The notes: generated by a model from the sequence alone, not told the origin. A stretch of DNA of 64,000 bases from Mycobacterium sp. ACS4331 (GCF_001667265.1 NZ_LZHW01000007.1:62001-126000), one strand, 5' to 3'. Positions 15,816 through 24,383 are shown, counted from the stretch's first letter. A program made the numbers and translations.

Positions 15816-17220
15816 GCTCTTAGTGCTGTGCGGTGTAACGCTTGTGGCGCTTTGGTGGGCTTCCTTAGTAGGCCTCGGCAACGCCGCGTTGCTGTGCGGC
15901 GGTGCTGCGATGTTGGCGATTCCTGCTGTGCGACTTGTTGGTCGGGTTCGGAAATGCCTACAGATTCGGAGGTATGGAGCGGGGTTGAGGTATGCGATGT
16001 CCATACTTTCCAACGCTGACAGATGGGCCGACATGGTCGAGATTCTCGGGTTGGCGGTCGATGCCGATATTCGGCGTTCGCGATGTCGGCGGGTCACGGC
16101 ATTCGTCACGGGAGAGGGTCAGCTCGATCGTCGTGCAGTCCGCTACATCCCGGTAGTCGTCAAAATGAACGCCCAACCGTACGGCCTGGCTGTAACAGTC
16201 ATCATCGCCCCTGGCCAAAGCCGGGACGACTGGATCCGCCGTTCCCGGCAGCTCAGTGCCGCGCTACGCGTGGAGCGTGTCGTGGTAGTTGAGCCGCGTC
16301 CTGGGGTCGTGGAGTTGCAGTTGCGCGTTCGTGATCCGCTAAGAGCTCTCACTGTTCTGTCCGAACCGCTGATCGCTGACGGCTGGCGACTTCCCCTCGG
16401 TGTAGACGAACGTGGCGTGCTGGTCGCTGGGGCGTGTCGGAACGTGAGCGGAGTTGTAGTCGGGGGAGTTCCCGGGGGAGGCAAGAGCGCGTGGCTGTCG
16501 ATGGCACTCGCTTCCTTGGCTAGGCGCGAGGATGTCCAGTGGTTGCTCATCGACGGTAAGCAGGGCTACGACCTCGAACCTCTGGCCTCGCGGGCCTATC
16601 GGTACATCAGCGGCGATGAAGCCGGGGACCTGGAGGTGGTAAAGGGTGCATTGCAGGACGTTCAAGAGTTGATGCGCTGCCGGCTGCGCTGCTCGCGTGA
16701 CCTTTTCGGCGAGTCAAACTTGTGGTCCGCTGGACCATCAACTACGCATCCGGTGGTTGTCGTCGTGATCGACGAGTGCCAGACGTACCTGGATGGTAAA
16801 TCGTTCCCAACGCGGGAAACGAAAGCAACAGGTGCAGAGATTGATTCGATCGTTCGAGACTTGGTGAAACGCGGCAGATCCGCTGGGATCATCGTCATTT
16901 TGAGCACGCAGCGCCCGACAGCGGACAGCATCCCCACGAGTACCCGTGACAACTGCGGATTGCGGGTGTGCTTCTCCGTTCGTACTCGAGAGGCCGCAGC
17001 GGCAGTCCTGGGTGAGTTCTCGACGGAATCCGACATCAGCCCGATCGGCGCGCCGACCGGCGTCGGAGTGAGTTCGGTTGACGGTGTCGAGGTCAGATTC
17101 AGAGCTCCGTACGTTCCCGACCCTGTGCTTCGCAGACATCTGAAGGAGACAGCGCATCTGGTTTCCAATCCTCTCGAACTGCTCAGCCGTGCGCTGATGG
17201 ACCTTGCCTCCGCCAACTAG
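15802..17220 (+). CDS. FtsK/SpoIIIE-type DNA translocase (TraSA-like)
   Basis: This is the conjugal pump of the element, which moves double-stranded DNA between cells in AICEs. Two hydrophobic N-terminal segments (about residues 6-47) anchor it in the membrane. The motor domain has Walker A GGVPGGGKS (Lys228), Walker B VVVVIDEC, and a LSTQRPTADSIPTSTRDNC motif typical of FtsK-like ATPases. At 472 aa it is the length of TraSA/TraB-type proteins and much shorter than host FtsK. Its ATG overlaps the end of the endonuclease gene by 14 bases. Confidence 0.88.
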   Translation: MRAHRLLVLCGVTLVALWWASLVGLGNAALLCGGAAMLAIPAVRLVGRVRKCLQIRRYGAGLRYAMSILSNADRWADMVEILGLAVDADIRRSRCRRVTAFVTGEGQLDRRAVRYIPVVVKMNAQPYGLAVTVIIAPGQSRDDWIRRSRQLSAALRVERVVVVEPRPGVVELQLRVRDPLRALTVLSEPLIADGWRLPLGVDERGVLVAGACRNVSGVVVGGVPGGGKSAWLSMALASLARREDVQWLLIDGKQGYDLEPLASRAYRYISGDEAGDLEVVKGALQDVQELMRCRLRCSRDLFGESNLWSAGPSTTHPVVVVVIDECQTYLDGKSFPTRETKATGAEIDSIVRDLVKRGRSAGIIVILSTQRPTADSIPTSTRDNCGLRVCFSVRTREAAAAVLGEFSTESDISPIGAPTGVGVSSVDGVEVRFRAPYVPDPVLRRHLKETAHLVSNPLELLSRALMDLASAN

Positions 17221-17235
17221 TGCGACCGTTTGGAC

Positions 17236-17322
17236 ATGAACGCTGAGGAACAACAGAACTCAGGCACAAGCCGGCCGCGGCCGGCGCGTGAGCAACTCAT
17301 TAATGGGAGTCGGCATGCGTAG
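17236..17322 (+). CDS. Possible 28-residue ORF before xis
   Basis: A short frame opens with ATG 17236 (MNAEEQQNSGTSRP) and ends with TAG inside the start of the excisionase gene. There is no clear ribosome-binding site (only TTGGAC), so coding is uncertain. It could be a leader for the xis-int unit, or chance. Confidence 0.25.
   Translation: MNAEEQQNSGTSRPRPAREQLINGSRHA
17270..17285. repeat. 16-bp perfect palindrome upstream of xis
   Basis: GCCGGCCGCGGCCGGC is its own reverse complement. It sits between the translocase stop and the excisionase start, where an operator or transcript hairpin controlling xis-int would be expected. It is GC-only, so chance in GC-rich DNA remains possible. Confidence 0.4.
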
Positions 17323-17548
17323 GGGAGGAAACACGGGTGCTTCCGCACATGCGGTGTCACGTGATGGTGAACTGCTCAAGATTGATCAAGTTGCGGATCG
17401 GCTGAAAGTGTCGGTCGGCTGTATCCGGGCCTGGCGCCTGAAAGGCGAAGGCCCTCCGGCGATCCGGATCGGGACAGCCTTGCGCTGGGACTCGGCCGAA
17501 GTCGACGCATGGCTCGACTCGCGCCGAGAGTCGCGCTTGGGCTGCTAG
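17315..17548 (+). CDS. xis: Excisionase (AlpA/HTH_17-type)
   Basis: A 77-aa winged helix-turn-helix of the MerR-like excisionase family: LLKIDQVADRLKVSVGCIRAW, then the wing PAIRIGTALRWDSAEVDAWLDSR. Xis directs the integrase towards excision by bending DNA at the attachment sites. ATG 17315 has GGGAG at good spacing and is preferred to the GTG at 17288. It lies four bases before int and is co-transcribed with it, the classical AICE order. Confidence 0.85.
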   Translation: MRRGGNTGASAHAVSRDGELLKIDQVADRLKVSVGCIRAWRLKGEGPPAIRIGTALRWDSAEVDAWLDSRRESRLGC

Positions 17549-17552
17549 GACG

Positions 17553-18695
17553 ATGATCGAGTCTCGGATAGGACCGAAGGGCACCCGTGTCTACCGCGCT
17601 CGCGTGTACTTCCGCGGCAGGTATGTCGCGTCCAGGACGTTCTCGCGAAAGCGTGACGCGCAGGAATGGGAACGCAAACAAGTTGACTCACTGAAGAGTG
17701 GTGCGTGGGCCGACCCCAAGGCGGGGGAGAAGCCGGTCCGTGAATGGTGCGAAATCTGGCTGGCCGCTCAGCCCGCGAGACAGCCGGCTACGGAGCGGAA
17801 GATACGCGGCGTAATGAACAAACAGATCGCTGGCACCTTTGGGCGGCGGCCGTTGGTGTCGGTACGTCCCTCCGAGGTACAGGCTTGGGCTGCCGACATC
17901 TCGCGTCGGCAGTCCGCCGCCACAGCACGCCATTCCCTCGGAGTTCTGCGCAGAGTCTTCGACTACGCCGTACGCGATGGCGCGATCCATCGCAATCCTG
18001 CTGTCGGAATCAAACTGCCGAAGGTCCAGGGCAATGACCCTCGACCGCTCACACATGCACAGTTGTGGCAGCTCGCGGACCGTCTGAAAGAGCCGCGCGA
18101 CAGGGTTCTGGTTCTCGTCGCCGGATACTGCGGGCTGCGCTGGGGAGAGTTGGCCGCGCTGCAGTGGACCGACGTCGACCTCGATGCGAGCGCCCTACGG
18201 GTTGTCCGTGCGTACTCAGAAGAAGCAGTTCGGGGTGAGTTCTCCCCGGTCAAGGATCACCAGGCGCGCACGGTACCCATTCCGCAAGTGGTGACGGATG
18301 AATTGAGGGCCTGGAAGGGCCGGCAGAAGTCATGCGGCCTTGTCTTCCCGTCCGCGACTGCCACGCCGCTTCGTAACCGAAACTTCCGCCGCGATGTGCT
18401 CGACGACGCCGTGCAGGCCCTCGACCTCGACATCACCCCGCACAACCTGCGCGACACTGCCGCCTCGCTCGCGATCCAGGCTGGGGCTTCCGTCGTGGCA
18501 GTGGCTCGGCTTCTCGGCCATGAATCGGCGGCGACCACGCTGAATCACTACGCCGCGCTGTTCCCGAGCGACCTTGATGACGTGGCCAAACGGCTGGACA
18601 CAGCGGCGCGGAAGACGATCACACGCCACCTGGTGCCATCGAACACCAAGCAAGCACCGACCATACACCGACCAGAGAGGGGCGATCAGCAGTAG
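17553..18695 (+). CDS. int: Tyrosine site-specific integrase
   Basis: A 380-aa integrase. It has an N-terminal arm-binding domain (YFRGRYVASRTFSRKRDAQEW), a core-binding SAM-like domain (about residues 60-140) and a C-terminal catalytic domain. The catalytic residues are visible: Arg196 (GLRWGE), His297 and Arg300 (PHNLRDTAASL), His323 (LLGHES) and the nucleophile Tyr333 (LNHYAAL). It recombines the 47-bp att sites within tRNA-Arg(CCT). The gene ends 44 bases before attR, and its last codons contain the right pair of arm-type repeats. Confidence 0.95.
   Translation: MIESRIGPKGTRVYRARVYFRGRYVASRTFSRKRDAQEWERKQVDSLKSGAWADPKAGEKPVREWCEIWLAAQPARQPATERKIRGVMNKQIAGTFGRRPLVSVRPSEVQAWAADISRRQSAATARHSLGVLRRVFDYAVRDGAIHRNPAVGIKLPKVQGNDPRPLTHAQLWQLADRLKEPRDRVLVLVAGYCGLRWGELAALQWTDVDLDASALRVVRAYSEEAVRGEFSPVKDHQARTVPIPQVVTDELRAWKGRQKSCGLVFPSATATPLRNRNFRRDVLDDAVQALDLDITPHNLRDTAASLAIQAGASVVAVARLLGHESAATTLNHYAALFPSDLDDVAKRLDTAARKTITRHLVPSNTKQAPTIHRPERGDQQ
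18653..18674. repeat. Probable integrase arm-type sites, right end
   Basis: Two tandem copies of CACCGACCA start at 18655 and 18666, spaced 11 bases, inside the 3' end of int. The 11-mer AGCACCGACCA is identical to 4010-4020 near the left end. The equal spacing at both ends supports protein-binding sites over chance. Confidence 0.5.
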
Positions 18696-18738
18696 GGCAA
18701 TCGCCCGGAAAAGCCCGCTGAACTGCAAAAATAGAAAT

Positions 18739-18785
18739 GTGCCCCCGGCAGGATTCGAACCTGCGACACCGGCTTTAGGAGAGCC
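18739..18785. repeat. attR: Right attachment site, 47-bp direct repeat
   Basis: Identical to 3861-3907. It overlaps the 3' half of the intact tRNA-Arg gene from the anticodon loop to one base past the 3' end, so the element restored the tRNA on integration. Confidence 0.95.
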
Positions 18786-18812
18786 GTGCTCTATCCCCTG
18801 AGCTACGGGGGC
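18740..18812 (-). tRNA. tRNA-Arg(CCT)
   Basis: Read on the minus strand it folds as a 73-nt tRNA: acceptor stem GCCCCCG/CGGGGGC with discriminator A, D-arm GCTC..GAGC, anticodon stem CGGCT/AGCCG around loop CTCCTAA (anticodon CCT, reading AGG codons), and T-arm GCAGG/CCTGC with TTCGAAT. CCA is not encoded. It is the integration target of the adjacent element; its 3' half is supplied by the element. Confidence 0.95.
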
Positions 18813-18887
18813 GCGCTGGCACAGCGTACCGTCTGCGTCGCGCGTAACCGAACGGGCACCTCACGCGCTGGAGAGCCCGGACGGCCG

Positions 18888-19676
18888 TCAGCGCAGTTCC
18901 GCGATCACCTTCGCGAAGAACACGTCGTCCCTGCTCTGGATCGAGAACGACGAGATGCCGTACTCGGCGCGCAACTGCCGCAGCCGGTCGGCCACGTCGC
19001 GGGTTGTCCCGGAGAGCACACCGGGCAGGGTCATCAGCTGCTCATCGCTCAAGCCGGGAGCGTATCGCCTGGTCATCGAAAGGTCAGGAACGCCGGAGTT
19101 GTCCGATGGCATGGCCGTGATCGCGAGGTCGAGCACCAGATCGGCGTACCGCTCCCCAGCGACCGAGCGCACCAGGTCGATGCGGTCGGTGCCGGTGAGT
19201 CCGACGATGTCGGCATGCCGCGCGGCCACCGTGAGCACCTTGTCGCCACTGCCCGCGATCAGCAGCGGAATCTCGGGGTGGTGCCGGCGCAGGTGCTCGG
19301 CGACGTGCTCGAGGTGCGCGACGCGGGCCCCGGCGCTGGGGAAGGGGATCTCCGCGGCCTCGAACTCCTCGCGGACGTAGCCGGCGCCCAGACCGAGGTC
19401 GAGTCGGCCGTCGCTGAGTGCGTGCACGCCGGCGGCGTCGCGGGCCAGGAGCGCGGGGGAGTAGAACGCCGCGTTCATCACGTACGTGCCCAGCCTGATG
19501 GTCGACGTCGACTGCGCCACCGCGGCCAGCACCGGGAACGGCGCCGGCGCTCCCAGGTGATCGGGGATGTTCAGCACGTCGAAGCCGAGATCCTCGTAGC
19601 GCCAGGCCGTTTCCTGCAGCTGTGCGCGCGAGCGGGCCGACCGGATACCTACCGCGAATCGAAAGTCAGTGGCCAT
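18888..19676 (-). CDS. Luciferase-like (LLM) F420-dependent oxidoreductase
   Basis: A 262-aa TIM-barrel oxidoreductase of the short mycobacterial LLM class. Recognised segments are FRFAVGIRSARSRAQLQETA, DVLNIPDHLGAPAPFPVLAAV, RLGTYVMNAAFYSPALLARDAA, SDGRLDLGLGAGYVREEF and LLIAGSGDKVLTVAARHADI. The family binds F420 (or FMN) and transfers hydride to varied substrates; the substrate here is unknown. The start is ATG at 19676, with a GTG directly before it. It stands alone, divergent from the csbD-like gene. Confidence 0.85.
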   Translation of the reverse strand: MATDFRFAVGIRSARSRAQLQETAWRYEDLGFDVLNIPDHLGAPAPFPVLAAVAQSTSTIRLGTYVMNAAFYSPALLARDAAGVHALSDGRLDLGLGAGYVREEFEAAEIPFPSAGARVAHLEHVAEHLRRHHPEIPLLIAGSGDKVLTVAARHADIVGLTGTDRIDLVRSVAGERYADLVLDLAITAMPSDNSGVPDLSMTRRYAPGLSDEQLMTLPGVLSGTTRDVADRLRQLRAEYGISSFSIQSRDDVFFAKVIAELR

Positions 19677-19735
19677 CACGCCCGATGCTAGCGGGGCCAG
19701 GTTTGGCGAGTAGGGCTTTGGTCAACCCTGCGCGC

Positions 19736-19909
19736 ATGAGTGCAGGAGACAAGTTCAAGAACAAGATCGACGACACAGCCGGCAAGGCCAAGGAGAAGCT
19801 GGGCCAGGCCAGCGGTGATCGCAGCACGGAGAACGAGGGCAAGCTCGATCAGGCCAAGGCCAACCTCAAAGACGCTGGTGAGAAGGTGAAAGACGCCTTC
19901 AAGAAATGA
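19736..19909 (+). CDS. CsbD-like stress-response protein
   Basis: A 57-aa hydrophilic, lysine-rich, probably helical protein: KFKNKIDDTAGKAKEKLGQA, then the repeat-like AKANLKDAGEKVKDAFKK. This matches the CsbD family (sigma-B-type general stress proteins in Gram-positives). Function in the cell is not known. Its stop lies four bases before the GTG of the carboxylate-amine ligase gene, so they are probably one transcript. Confidence 0.85.
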   Translation: MSAGDKFKNKIDDTAGKAKEKLGQASGDRSTENEGKLDQAKANLKDAGEKVKDAFKK

Positions 19910-19913
19910 CGGA

Positions 19914-20960
19914 GTGCCCACTGTCGGGGTCGAGGAGGAGTTTCTTCTCGTCGATCCCGGCAGTGGCCAACCGCTACCCCACAACGCCGACGTCGCGCAC
20001 GCTGCCCGCGAGCGCGGCGTCGAACTTCAACTGGAACTGACGACCTGTCAGGTGGAGACCGCCACCGGTGTCCACGAGATGCGTGACGATCTGCTCGACG
20101 AGATCGTCGGACTGCGCCGCGCCGCCGCCCAGGCCGCCCATCAGTGCGGCGCTCAACTGCTCGCGGTGGCACTGCCGCCGACGATCCCCCGCCATTTCCC
20201 GATCACCGACACCCCCAGGTATCACCAGATCGCGGACCGGTTCGGGATGATCGCGCACGAGCAGGGCATCAGCGGATGTCACGTCCACGTGGCCGTGCCC
20301 GACCGGGACAGCGCGGTGCGGGTCTGCACCTGGCTGCGGCCGTGGCTGCCGCTGCTGCTGGCGTTGTCGGCGAACTCCGCGATCTACCGTGAGGCGGACA
20401 GCGGTTATGCCAGTTGGCGCAGCATCCTGTGGCAGCGCTGGCCCAGCGCGGGTCCGCCGCCGGCCGTCGACTCCGCCGAGGAGTATGACGCGCTGGTCGC
20501 GCAGATGGAGGAGTCCGGGGCCATGCTCGACGACGGCATGGTCTATTGGGATGCGCGCCCGTCGGCGAAGTTCCCGACGGTCGAGATCCGCGTGGCCGAC
20601 GTCCCGGCGACCGCAGCCGAGACTGCCCTGCTCGCGACCCTGGCCCGAGCCTGCGTGATGACGGCGTGTGCGCACATCGACGCGGGCAGGCCGGCGCCTG
20701 AAATCTCCGAACCCGTTCTGCGCGCGGCCTATTGGCGGTGTGCGCGCGACGGTCTGGAGGGCAGGACGCACGCGATGCTGGCGGCGTTCATCGACGAACT
20801 GCGGCCCGCGCTGGAGCAGGCCGGCGACTTCGACTATGCGCAGTCGGAGTTGAAACGCATTGTGCAGGAAGGCAACGGCGCGATGCGGCAGCGGCGGGCG
20901 TGGCGGCGCGGCGACATCCGCGATGTGCTGAAGGCCGCGGCCGAGGCGACTCTGGGGTGA
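19914..20960 (+). CDS. Glutamate-cysteine ligase-like carboxylate-amine ligase (YbdK family)
   Basis: A 348-aa GCS2-family enzyme (COG2170). The N-terminal TVGVEEEFLLVDPGSG contains the ATP/metal-binding VEEEF motif. Further motifs are LELTTCQVETATGV, GISGCHVHVAVPD, LLLALSANSAIYREADSGYASWR and PTVEIRVADVPAT. Family members join glutamate with an amine or cysteine using ATP; the true substrate in mycobacteria is unclear. The GTG start follows the csbD-like stop by four bases, with GAAATGACGGA upstream. It is convergent with the rskA end. Confidence 0.85.
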   Translation: MPTVGVEEEFLLVDPGSGQPLPHNADVAHAARERGVELQLELTTCQVETATGVHEMRDDLLDEIVGLRRAAAQAAHQCGAQLLAVALPPTIPRHFPITDTPRYHQIADRFGMIAHEQGISGCHVHVAVPDRDSAVRVCTWLRPWLPLLLALSANSAIYREADSGYASWRSILWQRWPSAGPPPAVDSAEEYDALVAQMEESGAMLDDGMVYWDARPSAKFPTVEIRVADVPATAAETALLATLARACVMTACAHIDAGRPAPEISEPVLRAAYWRCARDGLEGRTHAMLAAFIDELRPALEQAGDFDYAQSELKRIVQEGNGAMRQRRAWRRGDIRDVLKAAAEATLG

Positions 20961-21049
20961 TCCCGCCAGCGCGAAATTGCATTCAGGGTCGTGATCCTTT
21001 GCCCGCAACAGCCCTGGGTGCAATCTCGCGGGCTGAACCGGAACCAGAA

Positions 21050-21751
21050 TCAGATGAGCGGCAACTCCGCGAAGACCTCACCCGTCGGCGAGGTGGACCC
21101 GGCTCCGGGTTCGACGGTGAACGCCAAGGCCGTCGAGTTGCGCAGGTCAGGCACGACGGCCGTGGTCGACGGCGACACCGTCGCGGCATCCATGGTGCCA
21201 GCGGAGGTCGCACCGTCGTCGCCGACCAGCCACATCTGATAGACGGTGCCGTCCTGCGGAGGAGTGACGTCATTCATCACCAGCACGCCGGCGTTGCGCT
21301 CGTGCGAGAACACGAACGTCGCCCTGCCGCCGGTGGGGATGGGACCCGACACGGTCTGCACGTCGGGTGCGGCGAAGACCTGCTGGGCCGTCGTCGGCTG
21401 CGGCGACTCCCGCAGGACCGCGCCGACGCCGACCCCGCCCAGCCCGATCACGACTGCCGCCGCCGCGGCCAGCACCGCTGCGCGCCAACGCCGTCCGGTC
21501 CCGGGGAGACGCCGGACGGGATCCTCGGCTGCCGCGGCCAGGATGCGGTCGCGCAGCCGCGGGGGTGGTTCCACCGCGGTCGAGGTCGACACGCGTGCCA
21601 TGGCCTCCCGCACGGCCCGCACCTCGTCGAAGAACTGATCGGCGTGCTCGGAGTCGGCCAGCGCGGCCTCGAGGTGATCGCGTTCGCTCTCGGGTATCGC
21701 GTGCAGTGCGTAGGGCACCGCCACGGTCAGGATGTCATCGGGGGTCGTCAT
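21050..21751 (-). CDS. rskA: Anti-sigma-K factor
   Basis: A 233-aa membrane protein. The N-terminal cytoplasmic domain (ILTVAVPYALHAIPESERDH) binds SigK. One transmembrane helix lies near residues 89-112 (WRAAVLAAAAAVVIGLGGVGVGAVL), and the C-terminal domain is extracytoplasmic (TFVFSHERNAGVLVM, VYQMWLVGDDG). RskA is cut by regulated intramembrane proteolysis to free SigK in M. tuberculosis. The ATG at 21751 overlaps the sigK stop; the upstream extension is spurious. It is the last gene of the operon, as in Rv0444c. Confidence 0.92.
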   Translation of the reverse strand: MTTPDDILTVAVPYALHAIPESERDHLEAALADSEHADQFFDEVRAVREAMARVSTSTAVEPPPRLRDRILAAAAEDPVRRLPGTGRRWRAAVLAAAAAVVIGLGGVGVGAVLRESPQPTTAQQVFAAPDVQTVSGPIPTGGRATFVFSHERNAGVLVMNDVTPPQDGTVYQMWLVGDDGATSAGTMDAATVSPSTTAVVPDLRNSTALAFTVEPGAGSTSPTGEVFAELPLI

Positions 21752-22332
21752 CGTGTCCCCAAGCAGTTGCGCAGGCTGCGCAGTGCGTCTCGCATGCGTG
21801 ACTTGATGGTCGCCAGGTTGGCCGACAATCGGTCGGACACCTGCACATAGGTCAACCCGTCGTAATAGGCGAGTTCGACACATTCGCGTTGCAGGTCGGT
21901 CAGGCTGTCCAGGCAGCTGACGACCTGTCGGCGCTCGTCGCGGATCAGCACCGACTCGCTCACAGCATCGACCGGCGGTTCGACGGTGGCCGCGCCGTAC
22001 CGCGACTCCCGTCTGCCGCCGGCCTCCTCGCTGCGTACGCGGTCGACGGCGCGGCGATGGGCCAGGGTGAGCAGCCAGGCCAGTGCCGATCCGGAGGCGG
22101 GGTCGTAGCTGTCGGCGCTGCGCCAGACCTGCAGGTAGACCTCCTGCGTTGTCTCCTCGGCGTAGCCGGGGTCGCGCAGGACGCGGCTGATCAGTCCGAA
22201 CACCCGAGACTTGGTGTCGTCATAGAACGCAGCGAACGCCTCGGCGTCGCGCCGAGCCACCCGGCGCAGCAGTGCGTCGAGGTCAGCTGTCACGTCTGAG
22301 AGCCTAGCGGGCGGGGAGGTGATCGTGGTCAT
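21748..22332 (-). CDS. sigK: ECF sigma factor SigK
   Basis: A 194-aa extracytoplasmic-function sigma factor. Region 2 is FAAFYDDTKSRVFGLISRVL with YAEETTQEVYLQVW, and region 4 is LTDLQRECVELAYYDGLTY followed by the helix-turn-helix SANLATIKSRMRDALRSL. Together with rskA directly downstream and the DUF1295, ufaA1, DUF1365 and amine-oxidase genes upstream, the order equals Rv0445c in M. tuberculosis. The ATG abuts the upstream TAA. SigK controls secreted antigens and its own operon in M. tuberculosis. Confidence 0.93.
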   Translation of the reverse strand: MTTITSPPARLSDVTADLDALLRRVARRDAEAFAAFYDDTKSRVFGLISRVLRDPGYAEETTQEVYLQVWRSADSYDPASGSALAWLLTLAHRRAVDRVRSEEAGGRRESRYGAATVEPPVDAVSESVLIRDERRQVVSCLDSLTDLQRECVELAYYDGLTYVQVSDRLSANLATIKSRMRDALRSLRNCLGTR

Positions 22333-23112
22333 TTACCCCCGCTTCGGTGGTCGGGGCACGAAAAAGGCAGTCCGCGAACAGTATTCGTCGAATCCGGGCC
22401 GTCCGGCCATGAACTTCTCGGCCAGTCGCGCCCCGGTGGCGTACACCAGGAAGTAGGTCATCAGCGCCGGTGAGAACACCGTGAGCAGCGCCAGGGGACC
22501 CGTGATGGTCACCAGCCAGATGCCCCACCACACACTGGCGTCGCCGAAATAGTTCGGATGGCGGGTCCAGGCCCACAGTCCGCGGTCCATGATCCGGCCG
22601 CGGTTGGCGGGGTCGGCCTTGAACGTCTTCAGCTGATGGTCACCGAGCGCCTCGAACACCAGGCCGACGCACCACAGGGCCAGGCCCACCGCCGCGACGG
22701 GCCACAGGGCGCGCGGTGTCGGACCGGCGGTCGCCGACACCTGCACCGGCAGCGACACGAACCACGCGGAGGCGCCCTGGATGACGAACACCCGACGCAG
22801 CACGTTGCGCGCCGAGAAGTCCTCTTTCAGCAGGGCCCGGTAGCGCGGGTCCTCACCCTTCCCGGCGGTCTTGCCGTGGATGTGGATCGCCAGACGCAGC
22901 CCCCAGACCGCGACGAGCGCCAGCAGCAGTATCCGTCTGCCCAGATCACCGTCGCCCAGCACCGCGGCGACGGCCGCGACGGCGACGAAGGCCAGGCCCC
23001 AGCAGACGTCGACGACGTTGGCGCGGTTGATCCGCCGACTGATCGCGAACGTCACCCCGAACACGACGATGACCGCCGCCAGCGAGGCACCCGAGACGAC
23101 CAGAAAGTTCAC
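22333..23112 (-). CDS. DUF1295 membrane protein (Rv0446c homologue)
   Basis: A 259-aa multi-spanning membrane protein. The C-terminal part resembles steroid 5-alpha-reductase/ICMT-type enzymes: LWAWTRHPNYFGDASVWWGIWL and a terminal YCSRTAFFVPRPPK. It may reduce or modify a lipid made by the neighbouring enzymes. The start is one of two adjacent GTG codons (23112 or 23115); 23112 overlaps the ufaA1 stop as GTGA. It forms part of the conserved sigK operon. Confidence 0.85.
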   Translation of the reverse strand: MNFLVVSGASLAAVIVVFGVTFAISRRINRANVVDVCWGLAFVAVAAVAAVLGDGDLGRRILLLALVAVWGLRLAIHIHGKTAGKGEDPRYRALLKEDFSARNVLRRVFVIQGASAWFVSLPVQVSATAGPTPRALWPVAAVGLALWCVGLVFEALGDHQLKTFKADPANRGRIMDRGLWAWTRHPNYFGDASVWWGIWLVTITGPLALLTVFSPALMTYFLVYATGARLAEKFMAGRPGFDEYCSRTAFFVPRPPKRG

Positions 23113-24383
23113 CACCGTCCTCCGTTCGAGGCGAAGGTCCACTGGTACACGTCGAGGTAGCCGGAGCGGAACCCCGCCTCGGAGTAGGCCAGGTACAGCT
23201 CCCACATGCGACAGAAGACGTCGTCGAAGCCGAGTGCGGCCACGGCGTCGCGGCGCTGCGTGAACCGTTCCCGCCACAGCCGCAGGGTCTCGGCATAGTG
23301 CGGACGCAGCGAGCACATGTCGACGGTGCGCAGTGACGTATCGCGTTCGGTGATCGACAGGATGGCCTCCGTCGACGGCAGCAGACCGCCCGGGAAGATG
23401 TACTTCTGTATCCAGGTGTGCGTGTTGCGGCTGGCCAGCATCCGCGAATGGGGCATGGTGATCGCCTGGATCGCGACCCGCCCACCGGGCGCCACCAACG
23501 CGTCAAGGGTGCGGAAATAGGTGGGCCAGAACTCATATCCGACGGCCTCGATCATCTCGACCGAGATCACCGCGTCGTAACAGCCCGTCACGTCGCGGTA
23601 GTCGCAGAGTTCGATCGTGACGCGGTCGGACAGACCGGCGGCCGCGACGCGTTGCCGGGCCAGGTGCTGCTGTTCGGCCGACAGCGTCACCGACGTCACC
23701 TCCGCGCCGCGGGCCGCGGCGCGAAGGCTCAGTTCGCCCCAGCCCGTACCGATCTCAAGGATTCGGCTGTCCGGTCCGACGCGCGCCGTGTCGAGCAGCC
23801 GGTCGATCTTGCGATGCTGCGCGGCGGGCAGCTCGGTCCACTGCGCGGGCAGCGAGTCGAACAGCGCGCTGGAATAGGTCATGGTCTCGTCGAGGAACTC
23901 GGCGAACAGGTCATTGGACAGGTCATAGTGCTCGGCGATGTTGCGGCGGGCCTGATCCCGGCTGTTGTGATGGGTTTTCGGTTGGCGCGCAAGGGCAATG
24001 GGCCGCATCCGCTGCAACGACCGCGGAACCAGGTCCGCCACCGACGTCGCGAAGACCGTGAGCACGCCCGCCAGATCGTCCGATGTCCACTCGCCGGCCA
24101 TATAGGACTCGCCGAACCCGATCAGGCCGCTGCGGCCCACGCGGCGCACCAACCGATCCGGGTGGAGCAGGCGCAGCGTCGGCAGCGTCGGGTCGGCCGC
24201 GCCGATCACGGATCCATCGGGATACAGCAGGCGCAGCGGCAACCGGCGCGCCGCGCGCTGCAGCAGGTCGTCGGCGACCAGTCCGGACAACGCGGCCACC
24301 GGCCCCCTCGGGACCGAGGCCACGCCCGGCCAGCGATCGGCGTCGATCGCTGAGGTGTCGGTGCTGGAGAGGTCGATGGTCAC
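23109..24383 (-). CDS. ufaA1: Cyclopropane-fatty-acyl-phospholipid synthase family methyltransferase
   Basis: A 424-aa SAM-dependent methyltransferase of the CFA-synthase/tuberculostearate group. The N-terminal domain has LTVFATSVADLVP. The catalytic domain follows with ARRNIAEHYDLSNDLFAEFLD, MTYSSALF, the SAM loop ILEIGTGWGELSLRAA, ISVEMIEAVGYEFW and YIFPGGLLPS. UfaA1 (Rv0447c) helps convert oleic to tuberculostearic acid, together with a reductase. GTG 24383 overlaps the upstream stop; a longer open frame upstream is antisense noise. Confidence 0.9.
   Translation of the reverse strand: MTIDLSSTDTSAIDADRWPGVASVPRGPVAALSGLVADDLLQRAARRLPLRLLYPDGSVIGAADPTLPTLRLLHPDRLVRRVGRSGLIGFGESYMAGEWTSDDLAGVLTVFATSVADLVPRSLQRMRPIALARQPKTHHNSRDQARRNIAEHYDLSNDLFAEFLDETMTYSSALFDSLPAQWTELPAAQHRKIDRLLDTARVGPDSRILEIGTGWGELSLRAAARGAEVTSVTLSAEQQHLARQRVAAAGLSDRVTIELCDYRDVTGCYDAVISVEMIEAVGYEFWPTYFRTLDALVAPGGRVAIQAITMPHSRMLASRNTHTWIQKYIFPGGLLPSTEAILSITERDTSLRTVDMCSLRPHYAETLRLWRERFTQRRDAVAALGFDDVFCRMWELYLAYSEAGFRSGYLDVYQWTFASNGGRW

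Larger units (their letters stand above)
3861..18785. mobile_element. Integrative and conjugative element (AICE type) in tRNA-Arg(CCT)
   Basis: A block of about 14.9 kb between two perfect 47-bp repeats. It carries the standard gene set of actinomycete integrative conjugative elements such as pSAM2: HUH-type Rep, RecA-like ATPase, FtsK/TraSA-type translocase, excisionase and tyrosine integrase, with int beside the right attachment site. The intact tRNA-Arg(CCT) gene is on the right and a 3' tRNA fragment on the left, as expected when the element brings its own copy of the tRNA 3' half. The middle (about 7.4-14.2 kb) is visibly AT-richer than the flanks and holds cargo genes. Both ends and all backbone genes look intact, so excision and transfer seem possible; mobility is inferred. 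Confidence 0.92.
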
